Part shown: piece after piece, positions 26,197 to 35,062 of the stretch
Layout of the letters: each line of letters begins with the position of its first letter
How positions within the stretch are numbered: position 1 is the first letter of the stretch
Source of the DNA: an uncultured Acetatifactor sp.
GTDB lineage: Bacteria; Bacillota; Clostridia; Lachnospirales; Lachnospiraceae
Reading direction: 5' to 3'
DNA: 64,000 bases
Assembly (NCBI GenBank): GCA_910586485.1
Contig: CAJUIA010000005.1
Coordinates: 91,484-155,483, forward strand
Notes under the pieces: model-generated
What the model was told of the DNA's origin: nothing
The model's database searches: none
The model's input: only the letters and a program-made list of their open reading frames with translations
Translations under genes and position numbers: made by a program

Positions 26197-26838
26197 CTAG
26201 TCCGCCCGGATGCTGTCTCTGATCTTACCGTAAACGCTGGTCTTGATGCCGGGCACGTTCATTATATCCTCGCAGCTCTCAAAGGGCCCGTTTTCCTCTC
26301 TGTAACGCAGTATATCCCTGGCTTTGGAGATACCGATCCCCGGCAGCGTACAGAGCGTTTCCTCATCAGCCGTATTAATGTTGATCAGGCCGTTCTCTCC
26401 GCCTTCCTCCGAAAATTCCGCTTTTTCCTCCACGGTGGGAAAGTACAGCTTTTCTCCGTCCCCCACCCTTGCCGCCAGATTTACATAATCCGTTCTGGCA
26501 TCCTCTCGAAAACCGCCTGCCGCTTTCAGAGCTGCCTCCGCCCGGCTTCCCTCCGGAAGCTCCACCACCCCCGGACAGTTTACCGCACCGCACACATACA
26601 CATAAATCCGGGGAGCTTCCTCCGACGGCAGCGCCAAAATATCGGCCGTCGATTCTGCACCGTTCTCCGATTCTTTCCCGGCTTCGGCTCCGCTTTCCGC
26701 CGCACCTGCACCAATCCCGGATCCGACGGTATCCGTTTCCCCAACAAAAACCAGACCGTCCGTCTGCGCCCTGCAGCCGCACAGCAATCCAATCAAAGCA
26801 AGACTGCATACCACAGTCCCTATCCTTTTATCTCTCAC
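26197..26838 (-). CDS. comEA: ComEA-family DNA-binding competence protein
   Basis: About 213 residues from the GTG at 26838 (or the TTG just before it), following AAGGTGAGGG. The N terminus is a signal with lipobox-like LLCGC, then a low-complexity Gly/Ala/Glu spacer, an SLBB domain (IYVYVCGAVNCPGVVELPEG) and a double helix-hairpin-helix (LININTADEETLCTLPGIG, then DIMNVPGIKTSVYGKI). ComEA binds incoming double-stranded DNA at the cell surface for ComEC. A lipid-anchored ComEA is slightly unusual, since B. subtilis ComEA has a plain membrane anchor. It heads the minus-strand series ending at comEC. Confidence 0.9.
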   Translation of the reverse strand: MRDKRIGTVVCSLALIGLLCGCRAQTDGLVFVGETDTVGSGIGAGAAESGAEAGKESENGAESTADILALPSEEAPRIYVYVCGAVNCPGVVELPEGSRAEAALKAAGGFREDARTDYVNLAARVGDGEKLYFPTVEEKAEFSEEGGENGLININTADEETLCTLPGIGISKARDILRYREENGPFESCEDIMNVPGIKTSVYGKIRDSIRAD

Positions 26839-26926
26839 CAAGAGTCCCTCACCTTCAGGGATTGCCTCTCCTTGCCGATTAATATAATTGTAATGGAATT
26901 GCAAATATTTTACAAGCCGCTTTTGA

Positions 26927-27358
26927 TTATTTCCATTTAAAAATAATAATTCCTGCAATCGCCACGGCCATCCCTACGGCCTTTCTCCACTCCCAGGGCT
27001 GCTTTTCCACGCCAAACCATCCCAGAAGCTCAATAATATATGCCACCAGCAGCTGTGCCACTACGATCAGCATCACGGCCCTGGCCGGCCCCAGCATATC
27101 CATGCTCCTGATGACGGTATAGGTAATAAAAGCGCCAATGGCACCGCCTAACAGCATATACTTGGGCTGGACCTGAAACACCTGCAGCAGATTGCTTCTA
27201 TCCGTAAAAAGCCATGCTCCAAGGCAGACCACCAGCGCGGACAGCTGCACAAAGGCACTGGCAGCCCAGATGGAGGACGCCTTGGTCACCTGCGTATTAA
27301 ATACCCCCTGCACACTCATCAGGGCTCCCGAAATCAACGCAATAAAAAAACCGATCAT
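26927..27358 (-). CDS. DMT-superfamily membrane protein (DUF606/YdcZ)
   Basis: 143 residues from the ATG at 27358 after AGGAAGGG. Five hydrophobic segments; the family start IGFFIALISGALMSVQGVFNT is clear, with LGGAIGAFITYTVIRSMDMLGPARAVMLIVVAQLL and GMAVAIAGIIIF. DUF606 proteins are half-size relatives of EamA transporters and often occur as pairs; only one copy is present here. Substrate unknown. Confidence 0.85.
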   Translation of the reverse strand: MIGFFIALISGALMSVQGVFNTQVTKASSIWAASAFVQLSALVVCLGAWLFTDRSNLLQVFQVQPKYMLLGGAIGAFITYTVIRSMDMLGPARAVMLIVVAQLLVAYIIELLGWFGVEKQPWEWRKAVGMAVAIAGIIIFKWK

Positions 27359-27463
27359 TGAATACACCCTTCCTTTCTGTTTCAAGTGTACCCTATGATC
27401 GGCTGCTCTATTCGTCGGAAAAAGGACTGGCCGAAAGCTCCGCCTTTAAATAAAGAAACTTTT

Positions 27464-28858
27464 TTATCCTCCGGTCTGGGCTCTGATCTGGTCTGCCAGC
27501 TCCTGCACCTGGACGGTCACCTCTTCGCCGTTCCACACCTTGGCAAGCAGTCTCTCCAGATGCAGCCAGAAATTTCCCGTTTCCATCATCTTTGGCAGCG
27601 GTATGCTGCGGGCATATTCCAGCTTAAAAATCTGCAGCGGTCCATTGTCCTGACCTGCATCCGTCTTTGCCGGAGCCTTTCCCGTCCTCTCATAAAGAGA
27701 ATCGGCGCACTCATCCACAAGATAGGCTGCAAATTCATTTGCCAGCTCCTTGTGCCGGGAATAACTGTTTATCGCCACAGCATTGGTTACGGACATGGAG
27801 CGGCTCTTCAGTTCACTGCTCACCATAGGCATCATGGCAACACCATAATCAAAAGCAATAACCCCTTCCTCCTTCGCCTTTGCCAGCCTGTCCACAATAT
27901 CGGTGGTAGCAATGCTGAACACAATCTTTCCGTCCATAAAATCCTGGATTGCAGAATCATACGTAACCGTATCGGATTCAATAAAGAAAAACTGATTCAA
28001 TCCTCTGTATGCCTCAAGACAGGCAATGGTCTCCGGATTAACGATCTGAATATTGCTCTCATCATCCCCAGCATCCCCGCCAACGATCATGTAATTCCCC
28101 ACGATCCAGTAATTATAAAAAATGTCCGACACCGCCCATTTCATGATCCCCTCTACCCCCTCCGGAAGGTCAAAGGTATCGGCGATGGTCAAAAGATCCT
28201 CCAGGTTTCCGGGAATGGCCTGCTGAAAATATTCTTCCGTTTTGGCCGCAAGCAAGGCCTCATCCAGGGGAATTCCTTCAGAATCCTCCGCCGGATCACC
28301 GTCCTCGGCGCCGTCTCCCAGCAGCTCCTTTTGCGCACTCTGCAGGGCCCACTCCTGCAGATACGTCTCATTATAGATCAGGGCACTGGTTTCAAAGGAA
28401 AGCGGGTAAGCTACGGTTTTTCCGTGATAGGAAACTGCGGACAATGCCGCTGCCGGAAAATTGTTCGCGTTACATACCTCTCCCTCATCCCTTATTTCCT
28501 CTGCCAGCCCTGCCAAATAGGCTTTTTCCAGCAAGTCATGACTGATGATATATGCGTCCGGCATCTGCTCCTCTTGTACGGACGCCCGATTGACAGCCTC
28601 CAGATACTGGCTGTCCGAAGTCAGCACCGGAATCACATGCACATCCTTTTCCTCACCGAAGGCTACCGCCGCACTGTTCAAAAAATTAGTCATAGCCTCA
28701 TCGGAATACCAGAAATATATGGTGTCCTTCCTGTCAAACCAGGACGGACGGCTTATTTCCTCCGGTTCCGTGTTCACATCCAGCGTACCTCCGTAGACCA
28801 CCGCGGCGGTAAAGGCCGCAACAACTGCCGCGGCCGCCAGTCTTCTTTTTAAACTCAT
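27464..28858 (-). CDS. Extracellular solute-binding protein, orphan, overlapping argD
   Basis: 464 residues. The N terminus MSLKRRLAAAAVVAAFTAAVVYGG is a signal peptide or membrane anchor without a lipobox cysteine. The body is a type-1 solute-binding fold like sugar-binding MalE proteins: YFWYSDEAMTNFLNSAAVAFGEE, MPDAYIISHDLLEKAYLAGLAEEI, YPLSFETSALIYNETYL, DFMDGKIVFSIAT, and SVTNAVAINSYSRHKELANEFAAYL. An acidic insertion (GDGAEDGDPAEDSEG) lies mid-protein. Its start overlaps the argD stop (ATGA), so translation is probably coupled to argD. No ABC permease or ATPase is adjacent. The substrate is unknown. Confidence 0.8.
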   Translation of the reverse strand: MSLKRRLAAAAVVAAFTAAVVYGGTLDVNTEPEEISRPSWFDRKDTIYFWYSDEAMTNFLNSAAVAFGEEKDVHVIPVLTSDSQYLEAVNRASVQEEQMPDAYIISHDLLEKAYLAGLAEEIRDEGEVCNANNFPAAALSAVSYHGKTVAYPLSFETSALIYNETYLQEWALQSAQKELLGDGAEDGDPAEDSEGIPLDEALLAAKTEEYFQQAIPGNLEDLLTIADTFDLPEGVEGIMKWAVSDIFYNYWIVGNYMIVGGDAGDDESNIQIVNPETIACLEAYRGLNQFFFIESDTVTYDSAIQDFMDGKIVFSIATTDIVDRLAKAKEEGVIAFDYGVAMMPMVSSELKSRSMSVTNAVAINSYSRHKELANEFAAYLVDECADSLYERTGKAPAKTDAGQDNGPLQIFKLEYARSIPLPKMMETGNFWLHLERLLAKVWNGEEVTVQVQELADQIRAQTGG

Positions 28859-30060
28859 GTTAAAACCTTCATTTCATTTATACTTTGTTCCAGAATCGAA
28901 ATCATTTCGTCAACGTTTTCCGTCGTTATAATTAAAGGCGGCACAAAGCGAATGATATTGGCTCCGGCATTGATCAGGATCAAACCGTTTTCCAATGCAC
29001 GGTTAATGATCCCGCCCACAGGCTCGTCAAACACCAGCCCCTGCATCAGTCCGGTGCCACGCCGTTCCTTAATAAAGCCGTATTTCTCCTTCAGCTCATC
29101 CAGGCGCTTTTCCAGATAAGGCGCCACCTTATTTACATTTTCTATTATATGTTCCTCTTCAAATAAATCAAGCACTTTTTCCACGGCAGCGCAGGCAAGA
29201 GGATTCCCGCCGTAGGTAGTTCCGTGATCCCCCGCCTCAAGGGAACGGCTCCCCACTCTTTCCGTCATCAAAAATGCCCCCACTGGCACCCCGCAACCCA
29301 GCGCCTTTGCAGTAGTCATAATATCCGGCTTCACCCCGTATTTCTGCCAGGCATACATATAGCCCGTTCTGCCCATGCCGCACTGGATCTCGTCCAGAAT
29401 CAAAAGGATGTCCCGCTCATCGCAAAGAGCGCGGAGCTCCTTCAGGAAATTCTCTTCCGCGGGGATCAGGCCTCCCTCTCCCTGGACGGTCTCCAGGATA
29501 ACGGCGCAGGTTTTATCGGTAAGCTGAGCCTTCACGCTCTCCATATCGTTCAGCTTGGCAAAACGGATATTGCCGATCAGCGGCTCAAAGGGCGCCCGAT
29601 ATTTAGGATTACCGGTAACTGCCAGCGCCCCGAAGGTCCTGCCATGGAAGGAATGATTCATGGCAATGATCTCATGGTCCGTCCTGCCGTCCTTCAGATA
29701 AGCGTATTTCCGTGCCGCCTTCAGCGCTCCTTCCACCGCCTCCGCCCCGGAATTGGTAAAGAAAACCCTGTCCATGCCGGAAACCTTCTTCAGCTTCTTC
29801 GCCGCCTGAATGGCCGGTTTATTGTAATAATAGTTGGAGGTATGAATGATTTTGTCAATCTGCCCCTTCAGAGCGTCATTATACTCTTTGTTATGATACC
29901 CTAAAGCAAACACGGCAATACCGGCCACAAAATCCAGATATTCCTTTCCCTCCAGATCATAGAGCCGGACTCCGTCCCCTCTCTCCAATACGATCTGATA
30001 CCGGTTATAGGTATGCAGCAGATCCTTTTCCGCCTCTTCTATATACTCCTTCATGTTCAT
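28855..30060 (-). CDS. argD: Acetylornithine aminotransferase
   Basis: 401 residues from the ATG at 30060 (AAAGGAACAAAGC before it). PLP class III aminotransferase converting N-acetylglutamate semialdehyde to N-acetylornithine. Visible: FVAGIAVFALGYH, FFTNSGAEAVEGALKAARKYA, NHSFHGRTFGALAVTG, LILDEIQCGMGRTG, the lysine of MTTAKALGCGVPVGA, and GTTYGGNPLACAA. Follows argB with a 14-base gap and continues into the solute-binding gene. Confidence 0.96.
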   Translation of the reverse strand: MNMKEYIEEAEKDLLHTYNRYQIVLERGDGVRLYDLEGKEYLDFVAGIAVFALGYHNKEYNDALKGQIDKIIHTSNYYYNKPAIQAAKKLKKVSGMDRVFFTNSGAEAVEGALKAARKYAYLKDGRTDHEIIAMNHSFHGRTFGALAVTGNPKYRAPFEPLIGNIRFAKLNDMESVKAQLTDKTCAVILETVQGEGGLIPAEENFLKELRALCDERDILLILDEIQCGMGRTGYMYAWQKYGVKPDIMTTAKALGCGVPVGAFLMTERVGSRSLEAGDHGTTYGGNPLACAAVEKVLDLFEEEHIIENVNKVAPYLEKRLDELKEKYGFIKERRGTGLMQGLVFDEPVGGIINRALENGLILINAGANIIRFVPPLIITTENVDEMISILEQSINEMKVLT

Positions 30061-30074
30061 ATGCTTTGTTCCTT

Positions 30075-30971
30075 TCACGCTTCCATGCCTTCTATTTCAT
30101 CGTCATCCACAATCGCCGTCCCGATTCCATGGTTGGTAAATATCTCCAGCAGCAGGCAATGGGGAATCCTCCCGTCCAATATATGCACTCTTTTCACGCC
30201 GCTGCGGATTGCCGCCGTACAGTTATTCAGCTTTGGCAGCATACCGCCTCCGATATACCCTCCGGAAATCAGCTTCTCCGCCTCCGTGGCAGACAGCCGG
30301 GAGATAAAGGAGGATTTATCATTAATATCCTTATACAGCCCTTCAATATCTGTCAGGAAGGCAAGCTTCTCCGCATTTACCGCTCTGGCAATGGCACAGG
30401 CCGCATCATCCGCATTAATATTGTAGGTCTGAAAGCTCTCGTCCATACCGATTGGCGCTACGATGGGCAGAAAATCCTTCTCCAGAAGATCATACAGTAC
30501 CTTCGGTGTGACACCGGTAATCTCGCCCACAAAGCCGATGTCCTGGCCGTCGGAGTATTTCTTTTCCACCTGTAGCAGTCCGCCGTCCTTTCCGCTGATG
30601 CCCACGGCTTTAACGCCCAGCTCCTGCACCATGGCCACAAGACTTTTGTTTACCTTGTTTAAAACCATCTCTGCAATCTCCATGGTTTCCTCGTCGGTAA
30701 CCCTAAGCCCGTTCACAAACCTTGCTTCCTTACCTACCTTTCCCACCCAGCGGCTGATTTCCTTGCCGCCTCCGTGGACGATGATGGGCTTGAAGCCCAC
30801 CAGCTTTAACAGTGTCACATCCTTGATCACATTCTTCTGCAGTTCCTCATTGCTCATGGCGCTGCCGCCGTATTTTACCACAATAATCTTACGGTTAAAC
30901 CGCTGTATATAGGGCAGGGCCTCAATGAGAACCTCCGCCTTCTGTAATACCTTTTCCATATCCTTTTCCAT
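30075..30971 (-). CDS. argB: Acetylglutamate kinase
   Basis: 298 residues. Phosphorylates N-acetylglutamate in arginine synthesis. Amino-acid kinase fold: IIVVKYGGSAM, KPIIVHGGGKEISRW, RFVNGLRVTDEETM, GISGKDGGLL, NINADDAACAIARAVNAEKLAFLTDIEGL and GGMLPKLNNCTAAI. Typical length. It lies between argJ and argD. The N-terminal helix (KAEVLIEALPYIQRFN) is of the type seen in arginine-inhibited enzymes, so feedback control by arginine is plausible. Confidence 0.97.
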   Translation of the reverse strand: MEKDMEKVLQKAEVLIEALPYIQRFNRKIIVVKYGGSAMSNEELQKNVIKDVTLLKLVGFKPIIVHGGGKEISRWVGKVGKEARFVNGLRVTDEETMEIAEMVLNKVNKSLVAMVQELGVKAVGISGKDGGLLQVEKKYSDGQDIGFVGEITGVTPKVLYDLLEKDFLPIVAPIGMDESFQTYNINADDAACAIARAVNAEKLAFLTDIEGLYKDINDKSSFISRLSATEAEKLISGGYIGGGMLPKLNNCTAAIRSGVKRVHILDGRIPHCLLLEIFTNHGIGTAIVDDDEIEGMEA

Positions 30972-30998
30972 ATCTGATAACCATACCTTTCTGCCGTC

Positions 30999-32222
30999 TT
31001 AACTTCTGTAATCTGCATTAATTTTCACATAATCATAGCTCAAGTCACAGCCCCAGGCCACAGCCTCCGCCTCCCCCATGTGCATATCCGCCAGCACGGT
31101 CACCTCCGGATCGGAAAGAATTTTCGTCGCCTCTTCTTCGCTGTAATCACAGGCTGCGCCGCGGCTGAAAATATGTATTTCGCCGGAACGGCTCTTAAAA
31201 TATAAATCCACATTCTCCGGGTCAAACTTTGCACCGGAATACCCCAGCGCACAAAGAAAACGCCCGAAATTGGCATCATGTCCGAAAATTGCCGCCTTGG
31301 AAAGAGAAGAGCAGATCACCGACTTTGCCAGAATCCGGGCTTCCTCCTTAGATGCAGCCCCCACCACCTTTGCCTCAAAAAGGCAGGTTGCGCCTTCCCC
31401 GTCCCCTGCCATCTTCCTGGCAAGATAAGTGGTGATAAAATGCAGGGCTTCGCAGAAGGCTTCATAGTCCGGACCTTCCTCCGTAATTTCTTCGTTGCCC
31501 GCCAAGCCGTTGGCCAGCACCAGCAGCGTATCGTTGGTGGAGGTGTCCCCGTCCACGGAAATCATGTTAAAGGTATCCACCACATCCGCGCTAAGGGCCT
31601 TCTGCAGCATTTCTTTGGAAATGTTCACATCTGTGGTGATAAATCCCAGCATGGTACACATATTGGGATGAATCATACCGGACCCCTTACACATAGCCCC
31701 CATGACAGCAGTCACGCCCCCCACCTGAAACTGTACCGCAATTTCCTTATGTACGGTGTCCGTGGTCATAATGGCCTTTGCCGCGTTCGTCCCGGCTTCC
31801 GGCGTATCCTTCTTTGCCGCTGCCAGCTTCTCGATACCGGCCTTAATCCTGTCTATAGGAAGCTGTGCCCCGATAACCCCGGTGGAAGCCACCAGCACGG
31901 CAGACTCCGGAATTTCCAGCAGACTCCCCAGACATTCCGCCTCCGCCTTACAGCAGTCCATACCCTGCTTTCCCGTGCAGGCATTGGCTACGCCGGAATT
32001 GACCACCACTGCCTGCGCATAGGGGGAATGATCCACAATATTCCTGTCCCAAAGCACCGGCGCCGCCTTTACCACATTGCTGGTAAAGGTCCCCGCCACC
32101 CTGCAGGGAACGGTACTGTACACCAGCGCCATATCCTTTCTATTCTGATATTTTACGGCCGCCTCCACACCGGCTGCCTCAAATCCCTTTGCTGCGGTCA
32201 CACCGCCTGTAATCTGCTTCAT
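30999..32222 (-). CDS. argJ: Glutamate N-acetyltransferase ArgJ
   Basis: 407 residues, ATG after GGAGGGGCAT. Transfers acetyl from N-acetylornithine to glutamate, and may also use acetyl-CoA. The precursor cleaves itself before a threonine; the motif here is KGSGMIHPNMCTMLGF, with Cys where many relatives have Ala before the nucleophilic Thr. Also SSLSKAAIFGHDANFGR and SRGAACDYSEEEATKIL. First clear arg gene of the argJ-argB-argD run, preceded by a GNAT gene. Confidence 0.97.
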   Translation of the reverse strand: MKQITGGVTAAKGFEAAGVEAAVKYQNRKDMALVYSTVPCRVAGTFTSNVVKAAPVLWDRNIVDHSPYAQAVVVNSGVANACTGKQGMDCCKAEAECLGSLLEIPESAVLVASTGVIGAQLPIDRIKAGIEKLAAAKKDTPEAGTNAAKAIMTTDTVHKEIAVQFQVGGVTAVMGAMCKGSGMIHPNMCTMLGFITTDVNISKEMLQKALSADVVDTFNMISVDGDTSTNDTLLVLANGLAGNEEITEEGPDYEAFCEALHFITTYLARKMAGDGEGATCLFEAKVVGAASKEEARILAKSVICSSLSKAAIFGHDANFGRFLCALGYSGAKFDPENVDLYFKSRSGEIHIFSRGAACDYSEEEATKILSDPEVTVLADMHMGEAEAVAWGCDLSYDYVKINADYRS

Positions 32223-32242
32223 ATGCCCCTCCTTGCACGCTT

Positions 32243-32704
32243 TTATTGGTTAAAGGCCGTAATATTAGCCTCATTCAATGTAAAGTCATAATAATTCAAA
32301 TCCTCACGCCTGGTCCAGCCGATCTGATTCCAAAAGGCGTTGCCCACATCATTTTTAGTAAAGGCAATCAGACTGACCTTGTTAATCCCCTCCGCCTTCA
32401 GCGCATTCATACAATGCACCACCATTGCTTTGCCGATACCGTTTCTGCGGCAGTCCTCCCTGACACACACGTGATACAGACAGCCCCGCCTGCCGTCATG
32501 GCCGCAGAGAATGCCCCCCACGATGGAGCCGTCTTCCGCTGCCGCCACCACACTAATACCGGGATTCCTTTTTAAAAATCGCTCCACACCTTCTCTGGAA
32601 TCGTCAATGCTCCGAATGCCAAAGCCGTGAATCGTCATCCACAGGGCCCGCAGGCCTTCATAATCCTCTATTGTCATTTTTTTTATGGTAAATGTACCGT
32701 TCAT
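32243..32704 (-). CDS. GNAT acetyltransferase upstream of argJ
   Basis: 153 residues from the ATG at 32704, after GGAGAACC; the in-frame ATG at 32728 lacks a site. GNAT fold with acetyl-CoA loop VCVREDCRRNGIGKAMVVHCM and C-terminal strand NAFWNQIGWTRREDLNYYDF. It leads into argJ with a 20-base gap, so it belongs to the arginine operon by layout. It could act as an N-acetylglutamate synthase-like enzyme, but the short length and general GNAT sequence do not prove that. Confidence 0.82.
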   Translation of the reverse strand: MNGTFTIKKMTIEDYEGLRALWMTIHGFGIRSIDDSREGVERFLKRNPGISVVAAAEDGSIVGGILCGHDGRRGCLYHVCVREDCRRNGIGKAMVVHCMNALKAEGINKVSLIAFTKNDVGNAFWNQIGWTRREDLNYYDFTLNEANITAFNQ

Positions 32705-32743
32705 GCCTGGTTCTCCGTTTCTTTTCATTTCATTATAGAATTT

Positions 32744-33595
32744 TTACTTTCCTGCCGCAGCATAATTGGTAAGCAAAGCTTCTATCATCGGGTTTCTATT
32801 CTTTTCTTTTGCTCCGACATGATAAAAGTGTTCCTGTGTAACCTTGTTACAAAAATCCCAGACCTTCCCAATATACTCGTTTTTGCGATAATCATTATGA
32901 TCCCATGTAGACAACATAAATTTAGCATTTATATTTAACAGTTCTTTGCAAAGAGTCATTTCCAGTTCCTCATCCCAGCTGTCATAATAGTCAACATGCC
33001 GTCCAATATAAGGAGGATCACAATAAATAAATGAATCTCCACCTGCCATCCTTACCGTCTGCTCAAAGGATTGGCAATAAAAAGACCAGTGGTTTTTTTT
33101 CAGTAAATCTTCAACATGCGCCACCTGATTTACAATTTTAGTAATATACGCTTTTGAAAATCGTTCCGGCTTATGACCATAAGGCACATTAAATTTGTAA
33201 TCTTTGTTAAACCTTATCATGCCGTTAAAGCAAGAGCGATTCAAAAAGAGAAAATCTAAGGGATCATGCTTTTGATTAAAGCGCTCGCGTACCTCGTAAT
33301 AATATACGTCATCCTCTCTTGACAGGATTTCCCCCTCTTTTTCCAGAAATTCCCTTACACGGCGCGAAGTAATTTCACCTTCTTTAATCTGATTATAAAA
33401 CGCAATAATATGTGGATTCGTATCCGCAAAAACCGCATCGACCGGCGCAACGTTAAATCCCACAACTCCCGATCCCATAAATGGCTCAATCCATATGCCC
33501 TTCTCTGACAGAGAAACATTATTTCTTATCAAAGGAACAATCCGGGTCTTTATTCCCTGTGTTTTAATTGGAGGTATGTAAACCTTATCTGCCAC
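32744..33595 (-). CDS. D12-class adenine-N6 DNA methyltransferase
   Basis: 283 residues from a GTG at 33595, four bases after the restriction enzyme stop and preceded by AAGGGGAAATAAACA. SAM-binding motif WIEPFMGSGVVGFN near 36-49 and catalytic DPPY in FIYCDPPYIGR. D12 (Dam-like, alpha) methyltransferases add a methyl group to adenine; M.EcoRV is of this class. Next to an EcoRV-like nuclease it is the expected protective partner. Base composition is more A/T-rich than the flanking arg genes, suggesting horizontal transfer. Confidence 0.93.
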   Translation of the reverse strand: MADKVYIPPIKTQGIKTRIVPLIRNNVSLSEKGIWIEPFMGSGVVGFNVAPVDAVFADTNPHIIAFYNQIKEGEITSRRVREFLEKEGEILSREDDVYYYEVRERFNQKHDPLDFLFLNRSCFNGMIRFNKDYKFNVPYGHKPERFSKAYITKIVNQVAHVEDLLKKNHWSFYCQSFEQTVRMAGGDSFIYCDPPYIGRHVDYYDSWDEELEMTLCKELLNINAKFMLSTWDHNDYRKNEYIGKVWDFCNKVTQEHFYHVGAKEKNRNPMIEALLTNYAAAGK

Positions 33596-33598
33596 TGT

Positions 33599-34441
33599 TT
33601 ATTTCCCCTTTACCTTCCCTGCCCTGGAATTATTCAGTTCCATTGGCAATCCTCGATACTTTAAATATTCAGGAAAAGACGATAATTTCTTATATTGTCC
33701 CTTTGCAGCCTGAACTTCCATTTTCCCAAAGTTTGCCCAATAATCATCAAACAACTCTTCGCCTGCTTTGGCAAAAACACCATTTCCCGAAAGAATATCG
33801 TCAATTTTTTGAATACTGCCAATATTTGCAGTATTGCCGCTGCCACCCTTATCACTGGCGATCCGCCATTTTTCCTCTGCGAAAAAGGTAAAATTGCGGA
33901 TTACTGCCGGAATATCTTCCACCTCATCAACTGTATATCTTCTGGTTTCCTCAAGCTTATCAATTTCTGATCTTGTATATATGATACCTAAACAAAAATG
34001 ACCACTATAGTCATTATACGGATATTGAATATTTTTTGTACTGGTTCTGTTGATAAAATATTCTCCATGTGATCCAAGTGTAAATCCATTGCAAAATCCA
34101 GGATATTTCTCGTCTCGATAAGTTGTCTTTAAATCCACCGCAAACTTAATATTGGGGTTACCCTGCTTTATAAAAGTTAAGTCCGGATACCAGTTTTGAA
34201 ATGTAGCTAATTCTATTTTATAACCAATACTCTGTGCAAAGATTAAAAAGTTCGGGAACAGATGCAGCTCTAAAATTTTAGATACTATTTTTGTGTCAGA
34301 AGAGATGGTATACACATTTCTGAAAACATCAATAAATCCGCGAACTGTCCATTCGTCATTTACTGCAATTTGCTCCGCCAGTGAAGCGGCAAACGCCTTT
34401 AGCTCTTTTGCAAATATATTTTTCTCTTGTTCATTCTCCAT
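33599..34441 (-). CDS. EcoRV-like type II restriction endonuclease
   Basis: 280 residues, ATG after GGAAAGGCAG. It is visibly related along its length to R.EcoRV: SSDTKIVSKILEL, WYPDLTFIKQ, KFAVDLKTTYRD, FTLGSHGEYFINRTSTKNIQYPY, and WRIASDKGGSGNTANIGSIQ followed by FDDYWANFGK. The catalytic set PD...DxK is Asp87, Asp103 and Lys105, equal to Asp74, Asp90 and Lys92 in EcoRV. EcoRV cuts GATATC bluntly; the kept SGNT loop, part of the recognition loop, suggests the same or a close site (inference). A/T-rich like its methyltransferase. Confidence 0.92.
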   Translation of the reverse strand: MENEQEKNIFAKELKAFAASLAEQIAVNDEWTVRGFIDVFRNVYTISSDTKIVSKILELHLFPNFLIFAQSIGYKIELATFQNWYPDLTFIKQGNPNIKFAVDLKTTYRDEKYPGFCNGFTLGSHGEYFINRTSTKNIQYPYNDYSGHFCLGIIYTRSEIDKLEETRRYTVDEVEDIPAVIRNFTFFAEEKWRIASDKGGSGNTANIGSIQKIDDILSGNGVFAKAGEELFDDYWANFGKMEVQAAKGQYKKLSSFPEYLKYRGLPMELNNSRAGKVKGK

Positions 34442-34464
34442 AAAAGTATCTGCCTTTCCGCCTG

Positions 34465-35016
34465 CTACAGATCAAATTTTTCCTTAATCATTCTCGCAGC
34501 TTCATTCGCCGATATATATGTATTATCAATGCGAAGATAATTCTCAAAGGGTATCTCCCCCTCCCTGCTCACAAGCCGGTAATTCTCATCCAGATGACGA
34601 TTCCTCTGATCGGACAACTCCAGGTCCCTCTTTGACGGCTTGTGCATCAACCGGTTTTCCGTTTTATTCCGCTCCAGACGGACCTTTCTGTCCGCCACCA
34701 GCTCCACGCAGTAAAAGGATGTCTGAAAGGGTGCAAAAATACTTTTCACATGCTCAATATACTCCCAATCCGACGGGCTGTCAAAATCCCACATATAAGT
34801 AAAGATCATGCCGTACCTGTCGGAAGCCGCGAAATTCCGAAAAACAGCCTCTCTCAGCTCCTTGATCGTATTTGAATCGTAATACCCAAATATCTCCAGC
34901 ACCGGCTCGATGGTCATATGATTATGAAACAGCCTCAAGTCCGTAATTTTCATCAGCTCCTGTCCCACGGTCATCTTTCCCACCGCTCCGCTTCCTATCA
35001 TAAACACCAGTTTCAT
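34465..35016 (-). CDS. P-loop nucleotide kinase-like protein
   Basis: 183 residues from the ATG at 35016 after AAGGAGTAATGAT. P-loop GSGAVGKMTVG, followed by FHNHMTIEPVLEIFG and a C-terminal helix region with R-rich lid (RKVRLERNKTENRLMHKPSKRD). Shape and length fit small AAA/shikimate-kinase-like phosphotransferases of unknown substrate that are common in Firmicutes. It starts 47 bases before the inverted-repeat element and precedes the restriction-modification pair. Confidence 0.75.
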   Translation of the reverse strand: MKLVFMIGSGAVGKMTVGQELMKITDLRLFHNHMTIEPVLEIFGYYDSNTIKELREAVFRNFAASDRYGMIFTYMWDFDSPSDWEYIEHVKSIFAPFQTSFYCVELVADRKVRLERNKTENRLMHKPSKRDLELSDQRNRHLDENYRLVSREGEIPFENYLRIDNTYISANEAARMIKEKFDL

Positions 35017-35062
35017 ATCATTACTCCTTTTCGTTATTTTCAAACCTGAGCCGGCAATGCCA

